DNA from: CAYWMY01 sp046352935
Lineage (GTDB): Bacteria > Pseudomonadota > Gammaproteobacteria > Steroidobacterales > Steroidobacteraceae
Assembly: GCA_046352935.1 (NCBI GenBank)
Contig: JAXMGR010000002.1
Span: 62,001-126,000, forward strand
DNA: 64,000 nt
Direction: 5' to 3'
In this document: positions 35,840 to 45,218 of the stretch, in pieces
Numbering within the stretch: position 1 is the stretch's first letter
Layout of the letters: every line of letters begins with the position of its first letter
The notes under the pieces: model-generated
Databases searched by the model: none
The model's input: the letters and a program-made list of their open reading frames with translations, nothing else
What the model was told of the DNA's origin: nothing
Position numbers and translations under genes: made by a program

Positions 35840-37273
35840 ATGCCGACGCCGATTCCTCCGTCCGCCCTCGACGAACTGCGCGCCCTGCTCGGCCCCGCGG
35901 GATACGTCGATGCGCCCGGCGACGTCGAGCCCTTCCTCGTCGATCACCGGAAGCTGTATCGCGGCGCCACGCCGCTCGTGGCGCTGCCGGATTCCACGGC
36001 GCAGGTCGCGGCTGTCGTAACGCTGTGCGCGCGGCACGGTATCGGCATCGTGCCGCACGCGGGCAACACGTCCTACTGCGGCGGCGCCACGCCGCGTGAA
36101 CCGGGCCGCGAGATCGTGCTGGGGCTGCGGCGGCTGAAGCGCATCCGCAGCGTCGATCCCATCAACGACTCGATGACCGTCGAGGCCGGCTGCGTGCTCG
36201 CCGAGGTGCAGCGTGCGGCGGAAGACGCGGACCGCCTGTTCCCGCTCTCGCTCGGCTCCGAGGGTTCCTGCCAGATCGGCGGCAACCTCTCGACCAACGC
36301 GGGCGGCACCGCGGTACTGCGCTACGGCATGATGCGCGACCTCGTGCTGGGGCTCGAAGTCGTGCTGCCCGACGGGCGCGTGCTCGACCAGCTGCGCGCC
36401 CTGCGCAAGGACAACACGGGCTACGATCTCAGGCACCTGTTCATCGGCGCCGAGGGCACGCTCGGCGTCATCACGGCCGCCTGTCTCAAGCTGTTCCCGC
36501 TGCCGAAGGCGCATGCGACCGGTATCGTCGCCGTGGCCTCGGTCGACGCGGCCGTGGCGCTCCTCGGACGCCTGCGCGATGCACTCGGCAGCGGCGTCAC
36601 GACCTTCGAACTCATGCCGCGGCTCGCCATCGAGCTCGCGACCCGCCACATCGCGGGCGTGCAGGATCCGTTCCGCGATGCGCATCCCTGGTACCTGCTC
36701 GTCGAAGTGCCTCTGCCACGGCCGGACTCGGAACTTGCGCTGCGCCTGCAGGACGCGCTCGCCGGCGCGATCGAGGCGGGCATCGCCACCGACGCCGTGC
36801 TCGCGCAATCGGAAGCGCAACGCGAGGCGATGTGGCGGCTGCGCGAGCGGATCCCCGAGGCGCAGACCCGCGAGGGCGCGAGCCTGAAGCACGACATCGC
36901 CGTCGAGACCTCGCGCGTGCCCGCGTTCGTGCGCGAGGGCGCGGCCGTCGTCGAGCGCGTGATCCCGGGCGCGCGCCTCGTGTCCTACGGCCACCTGGGC
37001 GACGGCAACCTGCACTTCAATGTGAGCCCCGCCGTCGGCGCCGACGCCGCGCGGTTCCTGGCGCAGGGGCCGCAACTGCAGCGCGCGATCCACGACCTCG
37101 TGGCCCGGTTCCGCGGCAGCTTCAGCGCCGAGCACGGCATCGGCCGCCTCAAGATCGACGAACTCGAGCGCTACGAGGATCCCGTCGCGCTCGAGCTCAT
37201 GCGGGGCATCAAGGGGCTGCTCGATCCCCGCGGCATCATGAATCCGGGCAAGGTGCTGCGCGCGCGGGACTGA
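35840..37273 (+). CDS. FAD-linked dehydrogenase, D-2-hydroxyglutarate/D-lactate type
   Basis: 477 residues: N-terminal VAO-type FAD domain (PHAGNTSYCGGATP, SLGSEGSCQIGGNLSTNAGG, FIGAEGTLGVITAACLKL) and C-terminal FAD-oxidase cap with the metal-binding SYGHLGDGNLHFNV and SAEHGIGRLK. Oxidises a D-2-hydroxy acid, electrons passing to a quinone or flavoprotein. ATG at 35840. Convergent with the PEP-dikinase-like gene, 27 bases away. Confidence 0.88.
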   Translation: MPTPIPPSALDELRALLGPAGYVDAPGDVEPFLVDHRKLYRGATPLVALPDSTAQVAAVVTLCARHGIGIVPHAGNTSYCGGATPREPGREIVLGLRRLKRIRSVDPINDSMTVEAGCVLAEVQRAAEDADRLFPLSLGSEGSCQIGGNLSTNAGGTAVLRYGMMRDLVLGLEVVLPDGRVLDQLRALRKDNTGYDLRHLFIGAEGTLGVITAACLKLFPLPKAHATGIVAVASVDAAVALLGRLRDALGSGVTTFELMPRLAIELATRHIAGVQDPFRDAHPWYLLVEVPLPRPDSELALRLQDALAGAIEAGIATDAVLAQSEAQREAMWRLRERIPEAQTREGASLKHDIAVETSRVPAFVREGAAVVERVIPGARLVSYGHLGDGNLHFNVSPAVGADAARFLAQGPQLQRAIHDLVARFRGSFSAEHGIGRLKIDELERYEDPVALELMRGIKGLLDPRGIMNPGKVLRARD

Positions 37274-37300
37274 CGAGGCAGACCCGCACCGGGCCGGCCG

Positions 37301-40066
37301 TCACGTCTCCTCCTCGTGGATCACGACCCGACCCGCGCCGCCGTCGACCGTGATCAGCGCCCCGTCGGGGATGAGATCGCAGGCGCGCGAGAGATTGGCC
37401 ACGCAGGGAATGCCGTACTCGCGCGAGATCATCACCGCGTGGGAGACCACGCCGCCCGTTTCGACCACGGTGCCGCCGACGATGGAATACACCGCCGTCC
37501 AGGCCGGGTCGGTCGCGTGGGTGACGAGGATGTCGCCCTTCGCGATCTTGGTGATCTCGCTGAGTTCACGGCACACGCGTGCACGGCCCGTGACCACGCC
37601 ATTGCTGGCGGCGACACCGCGCAGCGCACCCTCGGCGTCCTTGACCTGCTCGTCGTCGAAACCCTGCCAGCCGCGCACGTACTTGGGCGGCGCGCGGTGG
37701 CGGTACTTGTCGTACAGCTTGCGCCGGGCGCGCACCCGGAGCGCCACATCCTTCGCGGTCAGGCGACCCTCATCGATGGCGTGCAGCTCCTGCTTGCCGA
37801 TGAAGAACATGTCTTCCGGATCCGCCATCAGGCCGCGCGCGACGAACTTGCGGCCGATCGCGAGCAGCATCGGGCGGTGGTGCATGAGGTTGCGGTTGTT
37901 GTTGAAGCGCTCCCAGTCGCGGTAGTAGAAGTAGTCCTGCACGAGTTCGACGTACCACTTGAAGAAGGCGGCCTTGAGCGCGCCCGCCTTCTGGCGACGG
38001 ATCTTCCGCAGGCATTCCTCTTTGGTCTTCAGCATGCGCTCGCGCAGGCGCGTCTCCAGCGACTCCGGGTTGCCTTCCTCGCCCATCGCGCCGAGTGTCC
38101 GGATCGACGGCAGCAGCTTCTCGGGCTGCTGCGCCCAGCGCAGGTAGATCGGATCGCGCTCCTCGGAACCGCCCTGGCCGTATTCCGCGAGGAAGGTGTC
38201 GACCTCGGCGCGGAACTTCCGCCCCTCTTCGGACTGATCGAGCGATGCGAACACCGTGGCGGGGTCCCCCTCCAGCACGATCTTCGTGAGCAGCGACGAG
38301 GACCTCGCGATCCGCGACAGCCGCCAGATCGCCGAGTTCTGGTCGCTGAAGCGCGTGTGCAGCCCCGAGGTCAGCGTCGCGAAGATCGAGGCGTCGTGAT
38401 CCTCGCACCACAGCGCGCAGAGCTTCTGCAGGCCGTGCGGCAGCCAGTAGAGGTAGTGGTTGAACGGCATGGCCACGTTGGCCTCGAGCAGCACGACGTG
38501 GTCGCCCGCGCGCAGGATCTCGCCGGAGCGCGTCGCGGCCGCGACGATCTCCTTGACCGTGGCCTTCTCCATGTCGAACTTCGCCCAGACCTCGTTGCCC
38601 TTGCGGATGTCCTCCTCGAAGTGCTCGTACAGGTGGTGCGTGCTGCCGAGCAGCGACCGTTCGGGGTGCTTGAATTCGAGCCGGATCAGCTGTGCGATCC
38701 ACTCGAACCAGTTGAACGGCATGTTGCGGATCTCTTCGCGCTCATCCTCCGGGAACGGGATGAGGCAGGTCGCGTCGCGCGCGAACGGCGGGATGAAGCG
38801 CCGGATCCATTCCTTCTCGAAATACGTGTTGTAGTAGGCGCGCGAGCAGTACCAGCGGAAATAGGGGATGTCCCACAGATCCTCGGTCCTGTAGCCCGCG
38901 AACTCCTTGACGCCCATGTACTGCAGCGCGAGCAGGCGCGTGCGGATGCGGTGCGGCTGCGCACCCGTGTACATGAAGGGGCTGGACGGTCCGGTCTGCA
39001 ACTCGTCGGAGTAGGAACGCGACCAGACCCAGCGTTCGTCGGTGAGCCCCGCGAGCGCCTTCGGTGTCTGCCACGCCTCCAGCCCCTCCGCGAAGTCGAG
39101 GTCGGCGGCCGTCACCTCGCGGCTCTGCAGGATCGCGAAGCGCCCGCCCGCGTAGCCCCACTCGATGTCCTGCGGGAAGCCGTAATGCTGCTCGATCCTG
39201 ACGGCGATTCCGGCGAGTTCCCGGATCTTCGCATCGGGCAGCGTCGCCGAGGAGCGCTTCTCCGCGGGCACCTCGGCCTGGCGCGTGCCCTGCCCGTCCT
39301 CGCGCCGCACGGTCATGTGCAGCTTCTCGTTGAGTTCGCAGTCCTTGATGGCGAGCGAGGCCTTGTCGACGATGTAGCGGTCCGGATTCACGTGCCCGGA
39401 GACGATGGCCTCGCCGAGGCCCCAGCTCGTGTTCAGGAAGATCTCGGCCGGGTTCGAGGTGACCGGGTTCGCGGTGAACATCACGCCCGCGACCTCGGAC
39501 GGGAACATCTCCTGGATCACGACGGCGAGCAGAACGTCCTCGTGGCGGAAGCCCTGCCGGTGCCGGTAGGCGATCGCGCGGGCATTCCAGAGCGAGGCCC
39601 AGCAGCGCGGCACGTGTTCCAGCACGGCGTCCACGCCGCGGATGTCGAGGTAGGTGTCCTGCTGCCCCGCGAAGGACATGCCCGGCAGGTCCTCGGCCGT
39701 GGCCGAGGAACGCACGGAGACGTACAGGCCCTCGCCCAGCCGGGACTGCAGCCCGGCGTAGGCGCGCCGGATCTCCGCTTCGACGTCCGCGGGCAGCGCC
39801 GCCCGCGTGAACAGCCCGCGGATCGACGCCGCCCGACGCTCGATCTCCGGAACGTTGTCGTAATCGAGCCCGTCGAGTGCCTTCGCGATGGCGGCATCGA
39901 GACCGTTCGCCTCGATCACGCGGCGATAGGCCCGGGTGTTGATGCAGAAGCCCTGCGGCACCGGGAACTGCGCGCGCGTGAGCTCGCCCAGGTTCGCGGC
40001 CTTGCCGCCGACCAGCCCGATGCTCGAAGAATCGATGTCCTGGAAGAAGCTGATGTACTCGCTCAC
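37301..40066 (-). CDS. PEP synthase / rifampin-phosphotransferase-like dikinase
   Basis: About 921 residues. The N-terminal PPDK-type ATP-binding domain (about 1-330) shows GLVGGKAANLGEL, VRSSATAEDLPG, GVMFTANPVTSNP and WGLGEAIVSGHVNPD. A long middle part (about 350-800) has no match I know. A C-terminal swivelling His domain has ETGGVVSHAV (H876) and REYGIPCV. The C-terminal PEP/pyruvate TIM barrel of PEP synthase is absent, so gluconeogenic PEP synthase is unlikely. The order ATP domain - middle - His domain is that of rifampin phosphotransferase and phenylphosphate-synthase-like enzymes. GTG start at 40066 with GAGGGGAG upstream. Confidence 0.82.
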   Translation of the reverse strand: MSEYISFFQDIDSSSIGLVGGKAANLGELTRAQFPVPQGFCINTRAYRRVIEANGLDAAIAKALDGLDYDNVPEIERRAASIRGLFTRAALPADVEAEIRRAYAGLQSRLGEGLYVSVRSSATAEDLPGMSFAGQQDTYLDIRGVDAVLEHVPRCWASLWNARAIAYRHRQGFRHEDVLLAVVIQEMFPSEVAGVMFTANPVTSNPAEIFLNTSWGLGEAIVSGHVNPDRYIVDKASLAIKDCELNEKLHMTVRREDGQGTRQAEVPAEKRSSATLPDAKIRELAGIAVRIEQHYGFPQDIEWGYAGGRFAILQSREVTAADLDFAEGLEAWQTPKALAGLTDERWVWSRSYSDELQTGPSSPFMYTGAQPHRIRTRLLALQYMGVKEFAGYRTEDLWDIPYFRWYCSRAYYNTYFEKEWIRRFIPPFARDATCLIPFPEDEREEIRNMPFNWFEWIAQLIRLEFKHPERSLLGSTHHLYEHFEEDIRKGNEVWAKFDMEKATVKEIVAAATRSGEILRAGDHVVLLEANVAMPFNHYLYWLPHGLQKLCALWCEDHDASIFATLTSGLHTRFSDQNSAIWRLSRIARSSSLLTKIVLEGDPATVFASLDQSEEGRKFRAEVDTFLAEYGQGGSEERDPIYLRWAQQPEKLLPSIRTLGAMGEEGNPESLETRLRERMLKTKEECLRKIRRQKAGALKAAFFKWYVELVQDYFYYRDWERFNNNRNLMHHRPMLLAIGRKFVARGLMADPEDMFFIGKQELHAIDEGRLTAKDVALRVRARRKLYDKYRHRAPPKYVRGWQGFDDEQVKDAEGALRGVAASNGVVTGRARVCRELSEITKIAKGDILVTHATDPAWTAVYSIVGGTVVETGGVVSHAVMISREYGIPCVANLSRACDLIPDGALITVDGGAGRVVIHEEET

Positions 40067-40250
40067 GGTGCCCGCACTCCCCTCGAGTTGTCGCATGCGT
40101 CGCTGGTGACCCGGTCCACGGGTGTGTCCGGGCGTCGTTCGTACCGGCATCATGGCCCGCGGCACGGGGAGGCAGCAACCGCATCGCGACTGTGCGCGGC
40201 CGGCGCCGCACTTGCGGCCCTCGCCCGGGAGCAGGGATCATCCCTGCACG

Positions 40251-40820
40251 ATGACCTCGAAGCCCGCGGCACACCGCCGACCCCGCCTCCCCGTCGCCAC
40301 CGAGCGGCTGTGGCTCCGCGAATTCGTCGCGGCCGACCTGCCCGCCTATCGCGCGCTCGTGCTCGATCCACGCGTGGCGAAGCACCTGCCACACGCGCCC
40401 GCCGACGAGGCCGCCGCCGACCGCCAGTTCGCGCGCAACTTCTCGATGCAGCAGCGCCAGCGACGGCAGAGCTGGGAACTCGCCGCCCTGCACGAAGGCG
40501 AGCTGGTCGGCGCCGGCGATCTCACGCTCACCGAGCCCGGCATGATGAACCTGGGTTACGCCATCGCGCGGCGCCACTGGGGCCACGGTTACGCCACCGA
40601 GTTCGCGCGTGCACTCGCGCGCATCGCCTTCGTCGACCTCGCCGCGCCACGCCTCTACGCGACCATCAGCGTCGACAACACGCGCTCCACGGCCGTCGTG
40701 GAAAAGCTCGGCCTGCGCTGGGAGGCCACGATGCGCGGCCGCGTGAGATCGCGCGGCCGTTCCTGGGACATGCACCTGTACGTGATCGAGCGCGACGACT
40801 GGCTCGTTCAGCAGACCTGA
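40251..40820 (+). CDS. RimJ/RimL-type GNAT N-acetyltransferase
   Basis: 189 residues: TERLWLREFVAADLPAY, the acetyl-CoA loop RRHWGHGYATEFA, and NTRSTAVVEKLGLRWEA. Transfers an acetyl group to a protein N-terminus or small amine. Its last 70 bases, with 20 following bases, are copied at 47311-47400. Start ATG 40251. Confidence 0.87.
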   Translation: MTSKPAAHRRPRLPVATERLWLREFVAADLPAYRALVLDPRVAKHLPHAPADEAAADRQFARNFSMQQRQRRQSWELAALHEGELVGAGDLTLTEPGMMNLGYAIARRHWGHGYATEFARALARIAFVDLAAPRLYATISVDNTRSTAVVEKLGLRWEATMRGRVRSRGRSWDMHLYVIERDDWLVQQT

Positions 40821-40840
40821 ATGCCCGGCCGGACGCCGCG
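40751..40840. repeat. 90-base direct repeat, copy A (in the GNAT gene 3' end)
   Basis: Matches 47311-47400 at 88 of 90 positions (differences at 40797 and 40835), 6560 bases apart in the same orientation. Outside these limits both sides diverge at once. It borders the block carrying the tesB fragment, the regulator and the surface-protein genes. Confidence 0.95.
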
Positions 40841-41224
40841 CGTGAAGATCGACGCGCGCGAGAAGCCGCGCGCGCCGCAGGCGCTCGGGCTCTCGATGTC
40901 GCACAGCAGCCAGTCGTTCACGCGCATCGGCCGGTGGAACCACAGCGCGTGGTCGATGCTCGCCATGGTCAGGTCGATGTGCGTGCGGCCGTGCGGCATG
41001 GTCGAGACGTCGAGCAGGTTGTAGTCCGAAACGTAGGTCAGGAGCGCGCGGTGCAGAGCGTCGTCCTCGGGCAGTTCGCCGTCGAGCCGGAACCAGATGC
41101 GACGCCGCGGCGGCTGCGCTTCGAAGACGTGTGGATGCCGCAGCTCCACCGGCCGGAACCGCCAGGGACACACGCGTTCGAGGAACAGCGCGAGCTGCGG
41201 GGACATCTCGGGCCCGACGCGCCG
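40838..41224 (-). pseudogene. Truncated copy of acyl-CoA thioesterase II (tesB fragment)
   Basis: Encodes 129 residues identical at 117 positions to residues of the intact thioesterase at 47687-48541 (compare WFRLDGELPEDDALHRALL here). The first half is missing; the C-terminal end after ASIFTR is also lost and replaced by read-through into the 90-base repeat. The Gln of the hotdog catalytic triad (in AAQEGLM of the intact copy) is therefore absent. The reading frame is still open, but no start or function is supported. It abuts copy A of the 90-base repeat. Confidence 0.88.
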
Positions 41225-41255
41225 AGGGCATCGGGCTGCTCCGTTCGAAACGCGA

Positions 41256-43625
41256 TCACGACCCGGGTGCGCGTCGCGGCACCAGACCCTGCTGGCGATA
41301 CTCTTCGAGGCGTTGCCGCTCCGCCTGCCTATGACTGCGTGCCCGTTCCTGGAGTCGCTGAAACCGCGTTTCGGCACGCAGCGATTCGAAGGCCGGATCG
41401 AGCAGCAGCAGCCAGTGCTTGTCGTACAGATACCGGCCACGTTCCGCCGCCTCCAGCACCGCCAGGGCGCCCGAGCGGTCGCCCAGCATGGCGAGTGCCG
41501 TAGCGCGGGCCACGTCGGTCCAGATGGGCGCGCGGCGCAGCTCGACGACCTCGCGCTCCATGTCGACGATCGCCAGCTTCAGTAGCGTTCGCGCGTCTGC
41601 GCTACGCCCCTGCAGCAGCAGCAGGTCCGCCATGCCGACGACGGCGGCCTTGGTGTCGTTGCGGCCGGCGAGCACGGGCTGGCCCTGCGCGTTCCAGCTC
41701 ACGCCGGCGAGCGGAGCCAGAGCGGCCAGCGCGCGGTCGACCTCGCCGGTGGTGCGTGCATGCTGGCGCAATGCGAGTGCCACGTAATTTTCGTCGAAGG
41801 CAAGGGTCGTTTCGTCCCGCAGGGCGGCATACGCCGTCTCGCCCGCGCCTCGCCAGTCGCGCTCAAGGAGCTGCAGGGGCAGCTCACGCACCGGTATCGG
41901 GGGTTCACGCCGTGCGAGCGAGGCCGCCGCCGCCGGTTCGTCGACATCGAGATAGGCCGCGATCAGGGCGCGCAGCACCCACTCCGAGGACGGATCCAGC
42001 TCCAGCCCGAGCTCGAGGTAGCGGATGCCCTCAGCCGCTTCGCCGCGGCAGCACCAATTCAGTTCACCGAGGCGCACGAGGGCCGGTGCGTAGCGCGGAT
42101 GGCGCTCGACGATGCCGCGCAGGATGCTCTCGGCCTCGTTCACGGCGCCGCGACCGTACAGCAGCAGAACCGCCCGGGTGACGTCGTAGCGTGGCTCGAG
42201 CGGGTCGAGCCGGCGCGCGCGATCCAGCTCGGCCAGTGCCTCGTCGTGACGCCGCGGATCCTGGTAGAGCACGGCAGCCAGTCCCTCGTGGCCCGTCGCA
42301 TTGTTCGGCGACAGCGCGAGCCCTTTGCGATAGTCGGCTTCGGCGCCGGCGAGATCCGTGAACGCGCGCAGATACGCACGCTGCAGCCAGGCGCTGCCGC
42401 TGTCCGGATCCAGCGCGATGGCGCGGTCGATGAGCCGGCGCGCCTCGGCCGAGGCGACCTCGAATCGCTCGCGTCGATCCGGCCGCATCTCGAATTCGGC
42501 AGTCCTGATCTCGACGCCGGCGAGGTCGACATAGGCGCTGGCGAAACCGGGATCGAGGGCAATTGCGCTGGCGAGGTGTCTCTTCGCGGGCGCCAGGTCC
42601 GCGATCCGGCCCTCCCGCAACAGGCTGCGCGCCTGCAGGTATTCGAAGTAGGCGTCGAAGTTCGTCGTGCCCTGTCCCGCGAGCCGCTCCGCCGCCCGGG
42701 TCTCCAGGCTGAGTTCCAGCGCCTGCGCGACGCGCAGAGCGATCTCGTCCTGCACCGCGAAGATATCGCCCGCGTCGCGATCGAACTGCAAGGACCAGAC
42801 CTGCGCGCCGCTCACGGCATCGATCAGTTGCGCGCTGACCCGGATGCGCATACCCGCGCGCTGCACGCTGCCCTCGAGTAGATAGTGCGCGCGCAGGCGC
42901 GAGCCGATGGCGCGCGCATCGAGGCGCTCCTCGCCGAGTGCGAAGGACGAGGAGCGCGCAATGACGATGAGATCGCGCAGGCCGGCCAGCTGGTGCAGCA
43001 GGGCCTCGGCGACACCGAGGGCGAGGATCCGGTCACCGGCTGTGTCGGTGAGCGTCGTGAAGGGCAACACGGCGATCGAGCGCTCGGTCGCCGCCGTGAC
43101 GGGCGGTATCTCGGGCTGCGGATCGCGCCCGCGCAGCCACAGGTTCAGCCCCAGCCCCAGGACCACCAGCGCCGCGAGCCCGGCGATGGCCCACCGGAGC
43201 ACCGGCCGGTTCTTCGCGGCTGGCGCGGGCGCCGGCGCCCTGGCCGGCTCCGCAGGCCGGTCGTCAGCGGTAGCCTCGATCCGCTCGACGGCCGGGACCA
43301 GGCTGTAACCGCGCCCGCGCTCCACCGCGATGTAGCGTGGCCGGCGCGGGTCGTCGCCGAGCGCGCTGCGCAGCAGTTTGATGCGCTGACTGACGGTTTC
43401 CGGGTTGACGACGAGCCCCGTCCAGACGCGATCGAGCAGCAGATCCGTGGTGGCGACTGCCGGCGCGATCTCGATCATCGCCACCAGCAGGTCGAAGGAC
43501 AGCTTCGGCAGGGGAATGACCGTACCGTCGCGGGTCACACGCGCGCGCGCCGTGTCGACCTCGAGATCGCCGAGGCGGAACCGGGTCATGGGTGGATTCG
43601 TGCGCGGCGCAGTCGTTGTTTGCAT
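41256..43625 (-). CDS. Membrane-anchored transcriptional regulator, OmpR-type winged helix plus TPR (CadC/HilA-like)
   Basis: About 789 residues. N-terminal OmpR/CadC winged helix (about 13-110: RFRLGDLEVDTARARV, then TVSQRIKLLRSALGDDPRRP and YIAVERGRGYSLVP), one membrane helix (about 143-165), an adenylate-cyclase-associated-type periplasmic segment (SIAVLPFTTLTDTAGD, HYLLEGSVQRAG), and a long TPR region (about 340-600). DNA binding inside, sensing outside. ATG at 43625 or 43589. Divergent from the secreted-protein gene. Winged-helix regulators of this class bind heptamers 11 bases apart, as found at 45443-45482. Confidence 0.85.
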   Translation of the reverse strand: MQTTTAPRTNPPMTRFRLGDLEVDTARARVTRDGTVIPLPKLSFDLLVAMIEIAPAVATTDLLLDRVWTGLVVNPETVSQRIKLLRSALGDDPRRPRYIAVERGRGYSLVPAVERIEATADDRPAEPARAPAPAPAAKNRPVLRWAIAGLAALVVLGLGLNLWLRGRDPQPEIPPVTAATERSIAVLPFTTLTDTAGDRILALGVAEALLHQLAGLRDLIVIARSSSFALGEERLDARAIGSRLRAHYLLEGSVQRAGMRIRVSAQLIDAVSGAQVWSLQFDRDAGDIFAVQDEIALRVAQALELSLETRAAERLAGQGTTNFDAYFEYLQARSLLREGRIADLAPAKRHLASAIALDPGFASAYVDLAGVEIRTAEFEMRPDRRERFEVASAEARRLIDRAIALDPDSGSAWLQRAYLRAFTDLAGAEADYRKGLALSPNNATGHEGLAAVLYQDPRRHDEALAELDRARRLDPLEPRYDVTRAVLLLYGRGAVNEAESILRGIVERHPRYAPALVRLGELNWCCRGEAAEGIRYLELGLELDPSSEWVLRALIAAYLDVDEPAAAASLARREPPIPVRELPLQLLERDWRGAGETAYAALRDETTLAFDENYVALALRQHARTTGEVDRALAALAPLAGVSWNAQGQPVLAGRNDTKAAVVGMADLLLLQGRSADARTLLKLAIVDMEREVVELRRAPIWTDVARATALAMLGDRSGALAVLEAAERGRYLYDKHWLLLLDPAFESLRAETRFQRLQERARSHRQAERQRLEEYRQQGLVPRRAPGS

Positions 43626-43779
43626 TGCAGGAGAGAAGCCCTCGCAATTCAGTATCGCACCGCGTGCGGCGTTCTGTGCGGCGCCGATCCGGTACGACGC
43701 CGTGGAGGATGGACGGCTCCCTGTCGGGGCCGCCGTGATGCATGTAAAATGATTCCAGTCGCGGCCAGGAGGGCTGCTC

Positions 43780-44328
43780 ATGCACGCGTTGCGCCGAATA
43801 TACGGGCTGCTTGCGGGTCTTTCGGTCGCTTCGGCCGGTCTTGCCTGCGGCGACAAGCTCTCTGCGGTCGGTGGCGGCATCCCCTTCGAGCGCATCCATC
43901 CGACGCACCCTGCGGGACGCATCGTGATCTACGCGCCCCGCGACTCCGTGCTGCGGCGCGTCAATGACGAGCTGCGACTGGCCGATGCGCTCGCGCGCGC
44001 GGGCCATGCGGTCCTGCTGGTCGACGGCCCCGAGCCGTTGCAGCAGGCGCTCGCCGGAATCACCGCCGATGTCGTGCTCGTCGACGCTGCCGAATCCGGC
44101 CGGCTCGAGGTCGCAGGGACCCATGAAGCCGCGCCCGCGATCCTGCCCGTGGTTTACACGGCGGGCGATCGTGCGGCCCCGCGCGTCGAGTCGCGGACGC
44201 AATGTGCCGCGCAGCTGACAAAACGTTCGACCCAGAAGCTCGTTCGCGCGGTCAATGAGATCCTGGAGCGACGCAGTCGTGGCGCACCGCCGATGTGCGA
44301 GCAACCCCGATCGCTGCGCGGCATCTGA
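43780..44328 (+). CDS. Secreted protein of unknown function with receiver-like fold
   Basis: 182 residues with an N-terminal signal (YGLLAGLSVASAGLACG) and a conserved start of the mature part, CGDKLSAVGGGIPFERIH. The middle reads like a Rossmann or receiver-type alpha/beta domain (AGHAVLLVDGP, ADVVLVDA). The lipobox is not canonical, so it may be soluble periplasmic. I know similar proteins only as hypothetical, often paired with an outer-membrane protein gene as here. RBS CAGGAGGG before ATG 43780; its stop overlaps the next start (TGATG). Confidence 0.75.
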   Translation: MHALRRIYGLLAGLSVASAGLACGDKLSAVGGGIPFERIHPTHPAGRIVIYAPRDSVLRRVNDELRLADALARAGHAVLLVDGPEPLQQALAGITADVVLVDAAESGRLEVAGTHEAAPAILPVVYTAGDRAAPRVESRTQCAAQLTKRSTQKLVRAVNEILERRSRGAPPMCEQPRSLRGI

Positions 44329-45218
44329 TGTCCGGCCTGCGGTGCTTCGGCCGCGTCGGGCTGCTGGTGCTGCTCTGCGCGACGGTGGCCGATGCGCGGG
44401 CACAGGCCTGGCTGCCCGAGCAGGGTGAATGGAGCTACACGCTCAGCTACAACGACATCTTCAACAAGAAGCACTACTTGCCGGACGGCAGCGAGGTCGA
44501 CGTCGGCCATACGCGGTCGAAGACTGTGGGGCTGTCGGTGACCTGGGCGCCGACGGACCGCCTGATGCTGGCGGCGGGAATCCCGTTCGTCAGGACCGAG
44601 TATCACGGCCCGCGTCCCCACGTCGGCACGGATGTCGACGATGGTCACGGGCAGTCGACCGTGACCGACCTGCGCCTCGAACTGCACTGGCAGGCACTGC
44701 GTGCGCCTCTGGCGCTCGCGCCCTATGTGGCCGCCGTGATCCCGACGCACGACTACGAGGTGCTGGGCCATGCGGCGCCGGGGCGCGGCCTGCACGAGTA
44801 CTGGGTCGGATTCTTCGCGGGCAAGTCGCTCGACGCCTGGCTGCCGCGCACCTACGTCCAGGTGCGCTGCAACTACGCCTTCGTGCAGGAGGTCGTCGGC
44901 ATCGCCCACGATCGCAGCAATCTCGATGTCGAGCTCGGGTACTTCTTCAACCCCCGCCTCGCGGTGCAGGCCATCGGCTCCTGGCAGTGGACGCACGGTG
45001 GCATCGACGTCCCCGTGCCTCCGAGCCATCCGCTGTACCGGTATCACGACCAGCTCGCGGACGATGAATTTCTGAACGTCGGTGGCGGCGTGGTCTGGTT
45101 CGCGACCGCTGCCGCGAGCTTCTATGTGAACTACACGACCTCCGTCCGCGGTCGCAATGGTCACAAGCTGGACCAGGGACTGAACTGGGGCATCACTTAC
45201 CGTCCGGGCGCGCGCTGA
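44328..45218 (+). CDS. Outer-membrane beta-barrel protein, MetA-pathway/transporter type
   Basis: 296 residues: signal peptide (GLLVLLCATVADARA), then alternating amphipathic strands rich in aromatic residues at turns (GEWSYTLSYNDIFNKKHYL, VQVRCNYAFVQEV, FYVNYTTSVRGRNGH). Resembles the phenol-degradation MetA-like barrels annotated as putative outer-membrane transporters. Translationally coupled to the secreted protein before it, so the pair probably works together at the outer membrane. Confidence 0.72.
   Translation: MSGLRCFGRVGLLVLLCATVADARAQAWLPEQGEWSYTLSYNDIFNKKHYLPDGSEVDVGHTRSKTVGLSVTWAPTDRLMLAAGIPFVRTEYHGPRPHVGTDVDDGHGQSTVTDLRLELHWQALRAPLALAPYVAAVIPTHDYEVLGHAAPGRGLHEYWVGFFAGKSLDAWLPRTYVQVRCNYAFVQEVVGIAHDRSNLDVELGYFFNPRLAVQAIGSWQWTHGGIDVPVPPSHPLYRYHDQLADDEFLNVGGGVVWFATAAASFYVNYTTSVRGRNGHKLDQGLNWGITYRPGAR

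Noticed and set aside
37316..41503. A 1395-codon open frame on the + strand opposite the dikinase gene
   Set aside because: It runs antisense to a gene with clear family motifs, has low-complexity Arg/Asp/Val-rich composition and crosses the GNAT gene in another frame; long shadow frames are expected at this GC content.
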